A program made the translations under genes and the position numbers. This document shows, in pieces, positions 41,690 through 54,600 of a stretch of DNA of 64,000 nt. This DNA is from Mesodorylaimus sp. YZB2_4 (taxonomy: Eukaryota > Nematoda > Enoplea > Dorylaimida > Dorylaimidae). Every line of letters starts with the position of its first letter. The first letter of the stretch is position 1. The stretch covers positions 49,379 through 113,378 of the forward strand of contig JASANH010000890.1 of assembly GCA_030248295.1 (NCBI GenBank). The letters run 5' to 3'. The notes below the pieces were generated by a model, which saw nothing but the letters and a program-made list of their open reading frames with translations, made no database searches and was not told the origin of the DNA.

Positions 41690-42090
41690 GAAACCGCATC
41701 AAATCGGGTTCAATCGGGTTCAACCGGACACCACGTGACTCGAAAGTCCGTGACCCGAAAATTTTGGGTCGGGTTGACCAAAATTTGTTATAAGTAGCTT
41801 AAATAAATTTCAGTCAAATATTATATGCAGATTTGGTGTTTTTGGACAAAGAATAAACGCCTGTTCCAGCCATGCGATAAGAACTTCTTCAAATTCAGGA
41901 ATCAAACGTGATTTGTACTCTGAATAAGATGTCTTAGAAGTAATAGCCTTACTCAGGCTATGGTTAGTCCCACCCATTTATCAGATTTGCTGCTAAAAGA
42001 ACTGAAAACTTACTCAGAAATGGACCCCTATGAAGAAATCACTCAGAAAATTTGGTCGTAGTTGATCAGCCTGACATTCTTGGTAATCAC
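41690..42090. repeat. dispersed repeat shared with 55330-56940
   Basis: A GGGTCGGGTT-rich segment is followed about 180 bp later by ATGGCTAGTCCCACCCATTT-like sequence (here ATGGTTAGTCCCACC) and CAGAAAATTTGGTC. The same order is found at 55340-55440 and 56690-56890. The second copy is split by a SINE and other sequence. The element type is unknown. Confidence 0.6.
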
Positions 42091-42513
42091 TTTACGCAAT
42101 AAAGATGGGAATACAGGCCGAATACACTCCCTAGTGTGAAAACGCTATTAACTTAAGCTCAGCTGGCTTGTTCGGCAAGATTCGACTATCCATATAAAGC
42201 CCACATCAATGGGCATTTAGATTTCAGGGCATTCGAGGATGAGATTAGGGAAAACACTAAGCGCGAACGTCTAAAATGAATACATTAGAATCATAGAACT
42301 TTGTGTCTCTATTTAAAAGCCTTCAAAAACATTTGTTACTTGCCGCGCTTTCAAATGCATCCTTTACGAACTGTGCGATTGTTGTCCGCTGGCGAGCGGG
42401 AAGAAACGGACACAGGATGATGGATACTGCATCCATGCACGGAAGGGCGGCTATGCTTGATTGAAACAGAATAAATTATTAGCCTACTAATTCATATCTA
42501 TCTAAAATCACAA

Positions 42514-43563
42514 ATGGTTTTTAAAACACGCCATAACATTTACCTGATACTACTTTCATTCATTTGCGGTTTTTGTGTTTTGTATTTTTCATATTCGCGT
42601 CCTCGAGAAACCCAAAATGTAGACAGGCATAGGCATTTAATGAATCAAACTTCTCGATCGAACATTTATAAATATTCTCCGCCTCAATCAATCGACGTGC
42701 TGGTCATTTTTGCTAAACTCAATAATCGAAACACGAAGGCCAAAGATCGATTTCGTCGAACCACGACTTCCTTGTTAAATTTCGCATCGCTTTCTGTGAC
42801 TTTGCACATCGTCAGCGACAACGGGACGCTGTCGATTGCTCGACATATTTTGAACGAATCAAACGCGAAGAACTTTCAGCTAAACTTTTATGATATCGAT
42901 GTTTTATCAAAGAAGATCGTCCATCGTTTAGGACAGGATCTTCTTCAGTTTTTTCGTTACAGTCCTGATTCTTATTACGGCGACGCTTTATTTTTCCTTT
43001 CTCTCGTAACGCACGATTTATTTCCCGCTTTGAAAAAAGTCATAAAAATTGATTCTGACCTTTGGTTTCGTGCAGACATTACTGAATTGTGGTCGGTTTT
43101 TGATCAGTTCTCGCCAAGTCAGCAATTCGGATTCGCTCGCGAACAACAGCCCGTTTATCGGCACGTTTTCAACATTTATCGATCCATTGTAAATACATCC
43201 ACGAAAGTTGGCGATCCTCCTCCGGATGGTATAACTGGCTTCAATAGCGGTGTGATCTTAATGGATTTGGAGAAAATACGGTCAAATCGATCCCCGTTTC
43301 GATCATTGATCAAATTGGAGAATGTTCGTCGGCTGGTTCAGAAATATCGATTCCGCGGTCACTTAGGTGATCAAGATCTATATACACTCCTGAGTATCGA
43401 AAATCCGGAACTTTTCTACATTCTACCATGCCAATGGAATCGACAATTGTGCCAGTGGTGGCGAGAGCATGGCTATGCAGATGTGTTTGATCAATATTTT
43501 AAATGCAAGGAGCCAATCAAACTGTACCATGGCAATTGCCAGACACCTTTTCCAGATTATTAA
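42514..43563 (+). CDS. XXYLT1: GT8 xyloside xylosyltransferase-like protein
   Basis: This is an intronless 349-aa type II membrane protein. It has a short cytosolic N-terminus, one membrane segment (IYLILLSFICGFCVLYF, residues 9-25) and a lumenal GT8 domain. The DxD metal site is IKIDSDLWF (D180-D182). The later blocks are GITGFNSGVILMDLEKIR, GHLGDQDLYTLL and the C-terminal YHGNCQTPFPD (His339), which match XXYLT1 (human 393 aa) better than glycogenin or LARGE. Human XXYLT1 adds the second xylose to O-glucose glycans on Notch EGF repeats in the ER. Transfer to the same substrate here is inference. Several N-glycosylation sequons are present. The lack of introns may reflect retroposition. Confidence 0.85.
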   Translation: MVFKTRHNIYLILLSFICGFCVLYFSYSRPRETQNVDRHRHLMNQTSRSNIYKYSPPQSIDVLVIFAKLNNRNTKAKDRFRRTTTSLLNFASLSVTLHIVSDNGTLSIARHILNESNAKNFQLNFYDIDVLSKKIVHRLGQDLLQFFRYSPDSYYGDALFFLSLVTHDLFPALKKVIKIDSDLWFRADITELWSVFDQFSPSQQFGFAREQQPVYRHVFNIYRSIVNTSTKVGDPPPDGITGFNSGVILMDLEKIRSNRSPFRSLIKLENVRRLVQKYRFRGHLGDQDLYTLLSIENPELFYILPCQWNRQLCQWWREHGYADVFDQYFKCKEPIKLYHGNCQTPFPDY

Positions 43564-43867
43564 TTCAATGTAAACGCCATTAATTTTAAAAGCTGACAGA
43601 TTTTTCGAGGCAGCGTAAACTCCTTTAATTCTATGGTCTCTGTGTATGGACAGGCTCAAGTGCAAGAACGCGTACTGATAATGGCTGCAATCATGACATG
43701 TTGACAATGCAATGCCGTGCTACGATATCTTTACTTGGTTGGATATCCGTAAAAGACAGTTGCTAGTGTTAACCATGTAAAAAATTCAAGGGTTTATGTT
43801 TCTGACAGGTTTTGCGGTGATAAACGATCGTTTTTGTTTCTCATCACTGAACTGATTGCGCCTGAAG

Positions 43868-43950
43868 GCGGGAAGGACAACTAGGCGACAGTCAACTAGG
43901 CGATGGACAACTAGGCGACGTCAAGTAGGCGCCAGGTGAAGTAGGCGACA
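43868..43950. repeat. degenerate CAACTAGGCGAC tandem repeat
   Basis: ACTAGGCGA or AAGTAGGCG units recur about every 14-17 bp, five times. They lie 170 bp from the 3' end of the MULE transposase relic, so they may be part of that element's terminus. Confidence 0.6.
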
Positions 43951-44121
43951 TACCCGATATTTCTTAACGTTACCGCGAAAGCATTATCGCGCGGTACACT
44001 ACCAATCCCACAAATTTATCACGGACTACATATTTTGTCATTAGCAAAAACTGGATCCTCTTTATATACCACAGTAATCCGTGTTGTAGTTGTGAGAGAT
44101 ACTTTAAAGGTATTCAGTGAC

Positions 44122-44564
44122 CTAATCCCGATCGTACTGATGCACCTTGGTCAGGATTCGGCGATCGACTTCCTCGTAACATGGGCGCTTCCGCGGTGGA
44201 TCATGGCCAGCAACGAAGCGCTCGTAGCCCACATCGTAAGCTCTCTGCACCTTGCGAAGTCCATCAATGAACTTCCAAATGGTCAGATGCGCATTGCCGG
44301 AACCAAATCCGAGCTGCAGTTTCTTGTGACTGGCCTCAGCGTAGTTTTTTGTGCGATCGTGACCACATATGGTGCGCTGGTGTACTGACCAGAGATCGAT
44401 TGGGAAAAGCGGTGGAGCTCTCGTTCCATTGTTCCGTGATCGCCCAATGTATGTGTTTGTGGACCATTCCAGGATTGGCTCGACCTCATCTGGCAGGTGA
44501 TTTTCGAGTGCACCCACAGCATAAGAACATAAGCCTGCGGTACAAACGCAACGGAAGGTACCAT
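44122..44564 (-). pseudogene. Mutator-like (MULE) transposase relic
   Basis: The minus-strand frame reads ALENHLPDEVEPILEWSTNT, YIGR, LFPIDLWSVHQRT, then a long block with HLTIWKFIDGLRKVQ and YERFVAGHDPP. This is the region after the catalytic domain of animal MULE transposases (P.FPI.LWNV......TNN..E..H..L, HP.IW.FI..L). The upstream piece VPSVAFVPQAYVL lies in another frame, so a frameshift near 44525 separates it from the rest. The catalytic domain is missing. Confidence 0.75.
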
Positions 44565-44599
44565 TTTAGCTTCCAGTGCGAATTATGCGCCGGTGTTGT

Positions 44600-47500
44600 A
44601 GCGAGCTAAAAGGTGTATACCAGACAAGTGTTTGCGCAGATTTTGAACCAAGTGAAAGAAACAGCCTCGACTGTGCGCGTCAGGAAATTCCGACCATAGT
44701 GCCTGATGGATGGCGATGGTGATGATGCTGATCGACCACAAACCTCTCTATCTTATGCAGCTCTCATGTGAACCAGGCTAGCAAATTAGTTCTTCTCATG
44801 CTTCGCAACGAGAATACCTTACGTTTATACCGCTGTAGTATCGCTGCAAAAGAAACTATCAAAGCTGCAAGGGAAAGCATCTGTCATCTGTTGAACAAAA
44901 ATATGAACCCAGACCTCAATCAAGTCGAATCAGAATACTCTTTGCATAAGATAGTGAGAATGTAATTCATCATGAGCTTCCTGTTAGTACCCGATGTCCG
45001 ACTTTGTCTAAGTTTATATAACTACTAAAGTTATAGGGGCTCGACTAGCAATGGATATTCTGCGCAGTGCTGGCAGCCGGGAGCATGACCCGTCAGGGTG
45101 ATGTTTCGGCCATGGATCAGGTCGGAAGACTTGGTTGGCTAGTGGCATAGTGTAAGAGCTCCACCGGTCACTCCCTCCAGTAGTATGGACACAGTCATAA
45201 CTGTTGTGCCAGCATTAAACGCAAGGGTAACAGAGTAAAATGATTTCCTGGATTCATCAATTTTGTGCAGCACTCTGGAAGGTGCGGAAGATGAATAACT
45301 CTAAAATAAAAAATAGGCCGCCACGGAATAGCTGTCACATAACCGACAGCATACAAATATGTAGATCGAAAGAGCAGCTCTAAGGATGTTCGAAAAGGAG
45401 ACAAACATCACCAGTGTGGCCAGAAAAGAGCACTATCTTACGAGACATAATTTATTATCGAAAGAAATTGCATAGAAAAGCTGAAGGATGCCGCAGTTGC
45501 CACGCTGGTAGGTGATAGCCAGATAGCATAACGGTAAGCTGCGAGTTCGATGTTGCTCGAAGTGAGTTCGATGTGCTCGAAGTTGTTCGATGTTGCTCGA
45601 TTGGTGAGTTCTGGAATACATGGTAGGCAGACACAGTTTCACGCATCATTACGTACACTCTCGAAGAAGCTCAGTCATCTTACCCATGCTGTTTTGCACC
45701 GTTCGAAGAATAAGTTCTTCTCACCTGATACCCGACATTGTGCCCTTCTGTGTATGTGGAGCCCCTATACGACGTCTTGCTGTTTAGGACCCCTGCTACT
45801 ATCTTTTTGTTTGTCAGTCTTATTCACATTTTCCAGCGAGGCGTGGTAATGAGGCAGGGACGAGATGATCTGTTGCTGTCAGCTAGTTGTGCTATCGTAC
45901 AAGATGGAAGTCCAATGTCAGAGTAGACAGAGAGACCTTGTTTTTACTAGATAGTTGGTGCGGTTGAGAAAGGATATATGCACTGTAAGGGGGAATAAAG
46001 ATCAAGTTATGCGAATGAGTGCAACCTCGTCTGATGTTAGACCTGTCTGGTGATATCTGGTGATTGCTGTGTGGACCTGGTCTCCCTTTGTCTGGTATGT
46101 GTTATTTGTTTGTTTTGTGCACCACTGGTCTTGGATTGATTCTCGTTTCTCTAATCAGTGTTATGCCTGTGCGCAGTCACAATCAGGGCGGTGGGGTAAT
46201 AAACCTCTAACTATAAGACACGAGGTTTTATACTGTGGCACCGTAGGTACTTGTGCCTCCGCCTTTTTTATTGCCTTGATGGGCGCGAATAGAAGAACTT
46301 CAGTTTGGCTTATAGATTATTTGCTGGAGAGATCAGACGCGCTTTTTTAACGCTTGTGTAGAATCTCTTGATTCCAACCATCTTTTCGAGTATCCTGTAT
46401 TTTACCTAAACAAAACGGCGCGCATCGGTGGTTGATTTATTCCATAGACGCAAGTGTACCGAATCTACCCCCTTCCTCTCCTCTTCTCTGGTCAAATTTA
46501 CGCACTTGTATTTCGACATAAAGCACTTTAGAAGGTGTTTTTGGTCGATATCTCCCGAAACGATAAAAAATTCGCGAAATCCTATCGCAGGGTTCTCAAC
46601 TACTGCGTCCCCATGCTGGTGTCAAATTTCATCAAAATCTATCGAACGTTGCTCAAATAGCGCCAAAAAACCTAGGGGTTGGGGGGGGGGGGGTATTTTC
46701 AAATATTGTTGCAAGCCCTGCATGCTATGTACATGTGACTTGGTATGTTTGACAGGCGTGAGGTTTTGTGCTCGAAATTGTTTTCTCCTTGTATTGTCCT
46801 GTAATCAGCCTAATCAAGGTTGACCAGATCCACACCATGCCAGTAACCGTTACTTCCTCGGCTTGCATAGACCCTGCTCCGTTTTTTTCTCGGTATCTAT
46901 CTGTTTCCTTTAGACTTTGGTTTTATAAGAATGAGAGTATAAACTAGTCCTGCATGACCTAAAGCTGGGCAACTACACTCGCTTATTCTTATTTCATGAA
47001 TTTTTTTATTAATACACAAGCACTATTCCACTGCAGTCTATGCAACAACATTCATTGAGTAAAAAGCGAATGATGTGTGACTATGTTCTACGTCTATGAA
47101 ACTTCCATTAGCACCGATAAGAAGCTATCATTTCTCCATGGCTAGACTGTTTTGGCAGTTCATTCACGCACATTCATCGAACTTTAAGTAAGATGGAATG
47201 CTACCTAGCTTCATCCGACTCGTTTTGGTCTGTCACTTTCGACCTTGAGATCAATAGGCTAGCTAATATAGCGGATCGCGACCTCATCTACTCTTATTGA
47301 CTGTTGTTAAGTGGAAAACGGCGCTTAGTCTCCAAAGATTGCTTCATCCTTTCGTGGTTAGCTTCCATTACCCCGACGACCCCGAGCTTACAAGGCCGAG
47401 AGCGGAACAAACAATACGGCGAGAGGAGGGAAATGATTGAAGTGAGAATACACTGGCCAAGCATCCGCTCATATGCGACTGTTTTGCCTAGCTTACCCAG

Positions 47501-47760
47501 CAAAAATACGAAACATACACGCTGTAATACATTTTCTAATATTGACATTTACTTCTTCGGATGTGCGACTGTCGTTTTGCGAGGCTCGTTCTGATTGCAC
47601 TGCTGTAAGTGACAGCGCAATTTAGAAAATGTGATTGAATGAGCTGCCTGAAAGCCGTGTTCTGAATTTCCAATGCCGAGCAGTGATGTTGAGTTTGGAT
47701 GTCATATTTTGTATGCGCCGCCGGAATTCCACTTTAGCCACAGCTAGTCACCATGTCCAT
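44600..47760. other. 3 kb spacer upstream of the first fucosyltransferase
   Basis: No gene is supported. It contains a short TTCGATGTTGCTCGA tandem repeat (45546-45601) and a 13-G run (46681-46693). The open frame at 46428-46823 runs through the G run and is not credible. Confidence 0.5.
45546..45601. repeat. GTTCGATGTTGCTCGAA tandem repeat
   Basis: Three to four imperfect copies of a 16-21 bp unit built from TTCGATG and GCTCGAA. Confidence 0.7.
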
Positions 47761-47909
47761 CTCCTCTGTTGTTTATGTTGGCTGCCACAAGTTGTACTCG
47801 ACAGAATTTCGAGTGCAAGCTGCAGCATCTAAATTTTATGTTAGTTTGTATTCAGCTTGGATTTAAATATTTAATTGGCAGAAGCACGTTTTGTAAAATT
47901 GAACGAACG

Positions 47910-50183
47910 ATGAAGTCGCATCTGTCTAGCTCAAAGATGGGCGCTAATCGCAACCGATCTAGGCTGTATTCATTGCTCATAAAAATGCCTTTATTCAAGT
48001 TGGCATATCTGATGATAATATTTTGTTTGGCCTATACTTTTTACGTTTTCTATGAGCTATTCCCATTACGAGTTACCACAATGCAACTGACGCGTGGTCA
48101 GAATAAAAAGCACGATATAAACTCTGATAATGCTCCAATAAAATCAAAACTCATCGTAGCTAATTCTGATTTGCAAAAAGAAAACTATTGGTCTAGAAAT
48201 CCAGCTCCACAACCAAAAACGAATTGGAATTTTGTATCACCACAAAATGACTTTAGAAATTTTACTATTCTAATGTGGACAAAATATTACAGCGGTGAAG
48301 ATCTAGTTGATCATATTCGAAATACATCACCCGTTCCAAATTGGTGTCACGTGACATTTGATAAGAATCTGTTAAATATAAGCAAAGCTATTGTATTTAA
48401 CATGCTGAAAAATGATTATTTGATTGAACGACCACCCCCACGAGACCCCAACCAATTGTGGGTCTACTTCGCTTTGGAGTCGCCAGCGAACGTTTATTTG
48501 GCAGAAGAGAATATTAACGGACTGTTCAACAGGACGATGACGTACAGGTGAGGTGAGGAAGGAGGCAGTGTGCTAGCATGACCCACACCGTGCATGCTTG
48601 GTCTTAAGACTGGTGGTAGAATACAGTATATGCTGATTTTTTAAACTGGAGATTATTTATCATTCAACAATTTAATGTATCGCATATAATACATTTTTTG
48701 AGAAAATGAAAATTTTGCCCGCCACAACCAGCCGCTTTAATTACTGTTGCTGGTGATAGTGGCAGAACCCTTCGTTCTGAAAGCTACGAACTGGAAGATA
48801 AATGGGATGATATTTTCAAGCTCTTGTGAAATTCAGTGTGTGAGAGAAAGATTCCAGAGTTAAAGGTTTCGTCAAACCCACACAAAACCAATGGGAGGGG
48901 AAAAAGTTTGAGCTTATCCCAGCTGGGAACGCTTCTTATGAGCTAAATGTTCAAAGTGGCCTTGCCCAAGGCGTGGGGGAGGGGGGGAATATGTCACATC
49001 GTTCGCTTGCTGCGTCGACTGCATGCCGATGTATCCTCCTACATCCATCAGGGTCATCGGTTCCTGAGGTATCCTTGGGATAGTGCTACTGATGCCGCGG
49101 GGAGCTTGCTTGCTACTCTTTCCGCATTAAACTCACCGCAGCAGTGTTTGGCCTTGTGGTCTAGGACCACTGAAACATCTACTCGACTGGTTGAGTCCAA
49201 CTGTGCCTATTTTCGGACACACTACGGACTCACAAGCACCTTTTGCAGTTTATTATCGATTCCGCAACAGGCACGCTGGGCAGGGAACGTTATTTTATTC
49301 GAACTCCAAGCTTTCCGAATATGATCAATTGGTCTAAACCAAACGGCTGACACCAATAGTTCATAGATTCCGTAACCTAAATATCCACTTTTAACATAGG
49401 TTATTGTGTGCGCAATTGACACTTGCATAACAAAAGAATATCTGATTACATCTAATAATATCCAAGGTGCCATTTCCAAAGTGTTTTTTTTTCAGGTTGG
49501 ACTCAGACTACCCTTCTCCCTACGGCTACGTGACAAAGCGGGACAGCCCTTTGCCTGAAAACCCTTTCTACTCGGATGCGGCATTCCCTCGGCGCAAATC
49601 TAAGCTAATCTCGTGGATGGTATCTCATTGTGAAACAGAGAGCAATCGAGAACACATAGTCCAGCAAATGATCCGGGCTGGACTAAAGATAGATATTTTC
49701 GGTTCTTGCGGTCCATACGCGTGCAATCAAGGCCAGGAACTTGGTTGTTACGATAGACTTGGACAAACGTATAAATTTTATTTATCTTTGGAAAACAGCA
49801 TGTGTCGAGATTATGTCACCGAAAAATTCTCAAATGCTCTCAACGCCAATATGGTGCCGATTGTTTATGGAAGTGGTGATTACGAGGCCATTCTCCCATC
49901 CTACCCAAAACCTGGTTTCATCAATGTGAAGCATTTCAAGAATTCCGGTGCTTTGGCAACTTATTTGTTGTACTTGGACAAAAACGAGACAGCCTATGCT
50001 GAGTTCTTCGAATGGCGTCAGTTCTATCAAGTCCATGTTCGACAAGGATTCAGTGGGTTTCGTAAGATGTGCTACGAATTGCGAGGAGGCCTGGGTAGGA
50101 GAGGTGGGAAATACGACGATATGTTCAAGTGGTGGGTCAAAGATGCCGCATGTGGCGATAATTGGTGGAAAGACTGGGCATGA
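47910..50183 (+). CDS. GT10 alpha-1,3-fucosyltransferase, copy 1
   Basis: Two exons, 47910-48547 and 49496-50183, join in phase 2 (MTYR-LDSDYP) for 441 aa. It is a Golgi type II protein with a membrane segment near residue 30 (LAYLMIIFCLAYTFYVFYEL), a stem, then the GT10 domain. Visible motifs are NFTILMWTKYYSGED, WVYFALESPANVY, WMVSHCETESNREH, KIDIFGSCG and the donor-site block YKFYLSLENSMCRDYVTEKF, followed by NALNANMVPIVYG. The family transfers fucose from GDP-fucose to GlcNAc, and core alpha-1,3 or Lewis-type products are both possible. I chose the ATG at 47910, although an in-frame ATG at 47775 would add 45 residues. The intron is 948 bp. A closely related copy follows. Confidence 0.92.
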
Positions 50184-51618
50184 TTCGACCCTTGATCTTG
50201 ATTTGATATCAAAATCTTTTGTTGGATGACCCAAGGTAGGGATTTTCTGAGAACGTTGCGTAGGTTGCATGTTATCACATCAGCAGATTCCTCAAATTTG
50301 CTTGTGAATAGTCATCCATGATCAGATGAAAAATTCGACTATATATGGTGCATGTACGCAGCAGTACGAATAATTATAAAAGTGTGTCAACTTTCGTGTC
50401 GATTTGATCGGTTCTGAAATCTTGTCCATTGGATATGATCCAGAGCTGACATTCGGCCACCTCGACTTGATGTTCTAGGTCACTGACTATGAGAACAGTC
50501 GAACTGATCGTGAGGAGTTTGTCAACTCGTCTGGAGAGGCCTTTTTTAGGTGCCATGAAGCCGCATCAGGCACTAGACCCCAGATACACCCCGACAAGAA
50601 CTGTTTACTCACTAGCGTTAACCGCTATTGCTGCTTGGATAGGCACTGAACTGTTCGCCGGCTATGTTCTCATAGCCAGTTATCTCCCCGCCCTCGTCGT
50701 CTCTGAGGCCCACTTGCGCAGAAAAACGTTATAGGGCTCAAGGACTACCACAGTCAGGCCTTTTTAAAAAACCGATGAGGCCTTATTATGGTGGACTCTT
50801 CGATTTCTTCTAAAGCTTTTAATTCCATTGGCCCCTTTCTTTTTGTTCAAAGTTTACAAAAAACACGTTTCTAAAACGACCATTGTGTTATTGTCTGCTT
50901 TAACTAGTCTCCATGTGAGCAGTTTCGAATTCTCGGACATTTCAGGGCTAGTCAAGAGTCGTTACGAAGATAAGGCCCTTGTTTCTGGGGCACAAATTCC
51001 AAAGTATCACGTGCATGGTGTGATGGAGACAATGCAAGTGCTTCGAGCAAAGAAGGTTTTAAAAAGACAAAAAATTAGTCAGTGGAAGCTGTCACTAACA
51101 ATAATGTTTACGCCAATTCCTGGCCGGTCTTACAAATCCATGAGTTTATGACTGTTCAAGGAACCCTGTTTCCAAAAAGTGGCTGTCGAAAATGGCATTG
51201 ACAATTAGCGCTGCTGCCAAAAACTGAAATCCTTCCTTTCTGAATCGGTCATTTTCCAAGTTGGAAAGGAAGTGAATTAATAGAAAGCCATGCATTCAAC
51301 GTAGGATTGAATGTCATCCAAGGTGACCCCGTGCACCTTTCATGCATGGCATTCATCCGTCAAAGCAACGCTCGAATGCACAGTCTCCTTTGAACGTATT
51401 CCTGCAGTGCCACATTGAAAACGATTCAGGACACGACAGATTGCAATCAGATACTGTTATGAATACTTGTTCCACCTCGTTTATTCAAGCTGTCTTTGCA
51501 TCATTTTTCTGTGCATTAAAAGAAGGAGACGAGATTTTTCTGAAGACCTCTTCATTTTGTATGCTTTCTGGAAAACATATAATTAGGTGAATCTGCTTGT
51601 TTCTACTACACCACAGTT
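50184..51618. other. spacer between the two fucosyltransferase genes
   Basis: It holds the first copy of a 110-bp exact repeat (50758-50867). No gene is supported. Promoter elements of the second gene are not obvious. Confidence 0.5.
50758..50867. repeat. 110-bp direct repeat, copy 1
   Basis: The stretch from GCCTTTTTAAAAAACCGATG to TACAAAAAACACG is repeated without a visible mismatch at 52866-52975, about 2.1 kb away inside the intron of the second fucosyltransferase gene. Confidence 0.95.
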
Positions 51619-54600
51619 ATGCTACCGTCGTGCTTATGTTATTTTTTGCCTTTTCGGAAACGCAAGCCAATATTTACCAAGTCATTGTTTATTGTAACTT
51701 TTCTTTTTCTGGTTTTGTACATTTGCATTTCCAACAACGCAACCAGTTTGTCCCTGGTATCAAATTATAAGTCAGTCGAACCCGTTCAATATGACAAAAG
51801 TGGGGAAATTGTTAAACAGACCACAGCAAAAAATCCAGCTCCCCAACCGAAGACGTATTGGACTCATTCATCATACGGAAAATTTGAAAATGTGACCATT
51901 TTAATGTGGACGAAATATTATGGTGGCGAGGATTTGGTTCAGCATATTCAAAATACTTCCCAACTCCCGCATTGGTGTCAAGTAACGTTTGATAAGAGCC
52001 AGCTGAATAAGAGCAAGGCCATTGTATTCCATATGCTGCACAATGATTTACTAAATATTCAACTGCCTGAAAAAAGTTCCAACCAAACTTGGATATACTT
52101 CGTATTGGAGTCCCCAGTGAACTCCATTATGCAATATGACGAAATATATGGATTTAACAGAACCATGACATACAGGTGAGAATTTCTACGCCTTGCGGTT
52201 GTGACCAGCACGCCTGGCGGTCGGGAGTAATCGATACGCTCCCCTGGCTGGGACGTCAACCTCTTCGGTTGAAGTTTCTAGAGCAGGTATAGTCGCGAGA
52301 CTTGCCTACCTCCAGTCGGAGTTTTTTGCCTAGAGACTTCGGTCTCGACTATCTCCCGCCGCCTGGGTGCGCTGGTTACACGGTTTTCGACCTCTTGCCG
52401 TTCAGTCGTTAATTTAGCACACATTTCATGAAAACAATAAACTATAGGCAACGCTGAGAGAAAAACAGAAAAAACTTCAATGGTGTTACACCTTTGCTTC
52501 GGATGTCAGGGGTTTCGACAGGCTGCTTGAGTAAACCAAAGGAGCTGGTAGACAGAATACGACTGTGCCCATATTTGGATGAGACATCAAGACTTGTGAG
52601 GTACTTTATTAGAGCGGTATTGGTGCTGATGGACAAAATGCCAGTAACTATATTGTGTGAGAGAGCTGATCAGCGTCAATAAACAGTGTTCATGGCGGTC
52701 GGAAGATCGATACCCCCTGTCCCACGGCTGAGACAGCTCAGCCTCTCTGGTTGATGTTTCAGCTGGTAAGAGACTTGCCTTTCTTCGGGAGCTTTTTCAC
52801 CAGAGGTCTCAGAGACATCAGCCTCCTAAATCTACCGCAGCTTGGGTGCGCTGGCTACATCCGCTGCCTTTTTAAAAAACCGATGAGGCCTTATTATGGT
52901 GGACTCTTCGATTTCTTCTAAAGCTTTTAATTCCATTGGCCCCTTTCTTTTTGTTCAAAGTTTACAAAAAACACGATCAGGCTTGTCACTGATAAGGATC
53001 AGAAGAGCTTTGTCCATGAGCTACTCCCCGATGGTAGTGAACACATTAGCTCAGAATAGAGTGCCTGTCAACCATCACCCTTGGATCAGGGAGGCGATAT
53101 GTGTAGTAGTGATGAAATGAATATGCATTTTTTGCCCCCCCCCCCCATGCTTGGTTGATGAGCGGAAACGTGTTGATATTAACTGGCAAAGGGGCGTGAG
53201 CAGATCGTTTATTAGTTGGATCGCAGCTTGTTAGTCGCCTGCGAGTGTGATATAAGAGCTTGATGGTCAACCTAGGTCTTGCCAGCAATCGATACCAGAA
53301 GCTCCTTGTCTCAAGGTGTAGGTGGAGGTTAAGATGGTAGAGCTGCCCGATGCTGGCTGATTAGAGCCGTGAGCTTATTAGAGCCATGGAGCTGCTGCGC
53401 CCATCGTTATCTTTTAGAGCACACACCAAGCTGACGTGAGATAGTGCAACTGTAGAGAAAATCCACGTGCTGTAGAATCGGCTGAGTATTCATTAGATTT
53501 TCAGTAAAGCGGTGCGAAATCATGTTGTACCAGATAAATGAACCTCTTAAAGTTCCGAACATTTCCTGCGTAAAACTGAACAAAAGTATTAAAATTTTCT
53601 AGCATTTTCTATTACACAGTTCACAGTGAACAGTGTTTTAGATATTCGCTCAGGAAAGTGATTGAAAGTGAGAACTTCGCCAAGATTCCGATACTCGTCG
53701 TTAAAAGCTCCCCTTTTGTATTGCGAAGCCGTAACGATTAACCAGACCACAGAAACATGTCTACATCAGAAATGTAAAAATGTAGAAAGCAGCTCGCTGC
53801 AAAAGGATTCGCAACCCTATTTTGTACCCATTCCTTTCACACTTTACAGCTGAAAATGTTTTTTCTGCTCGACAGATAGGCATTTGATTTGCAGAAATCT
53901 CTGACGATTAGCAACGCTAATCGTTACTGTATTGTATTGTATTGTATTGTATGACTTCGACTGCGAAGCACAGATCGTGCACTGATAGAGCAGAAGGACA
54001 CATAAACAAAAGAAAAACAACAATCAACTTATGTCGACTCGTGGTCTAGTTGTCAACCCTAAAACCGCGAGTACATGTGACCAGCCAGTAGTCAGGCAGT
54101 ATCTTTCTTGATCACTTTTTGTCAGCTTGGACTTGCCTGCTCCAAAGGCGCATCAAACCTGTACTTCCTTCCCAGTTTCATTTCATGAATTTTTTGCTAA
54201 TTTGGTATTGAGTTCCATATAGCGATCGATGAGTATTCAATTCGGTTTGAGGTCGAGAATTGTTGAGATGGTGTGGCGGCAATCCAATACGGTGACTGTG
54301 GCGTAGTCCGGATTGGTCGGTGTGAGAAAAACGGGCATTTGGATAAGCATGGTATCCGTAATAAAATTTGTAAAACTGAACGAGCTTCAGTTGTTGACGG
54401 CGACGCTCGATACTAGACAAATTCAATTAAAATCGTAAAGAATGCGGGAGTAATCGGAATTCCAGTCGTTCGTAATATACTGGGCAGCAAACTTTTGAGC
54501 GCTTAAGGTCTTTGATTGATTGTGATTGAATAGGATCCAACGCAGAGCAACCGCATTCCAACTTGGGAAGTACGCCGGAAGTGTAAACTGTTTGTAAAAC

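Noticed and set aside
46428..46823. 131-codon frame as a gene
   Set aside because: It reads through a 13-G run and has no domain, start context or splice sites.
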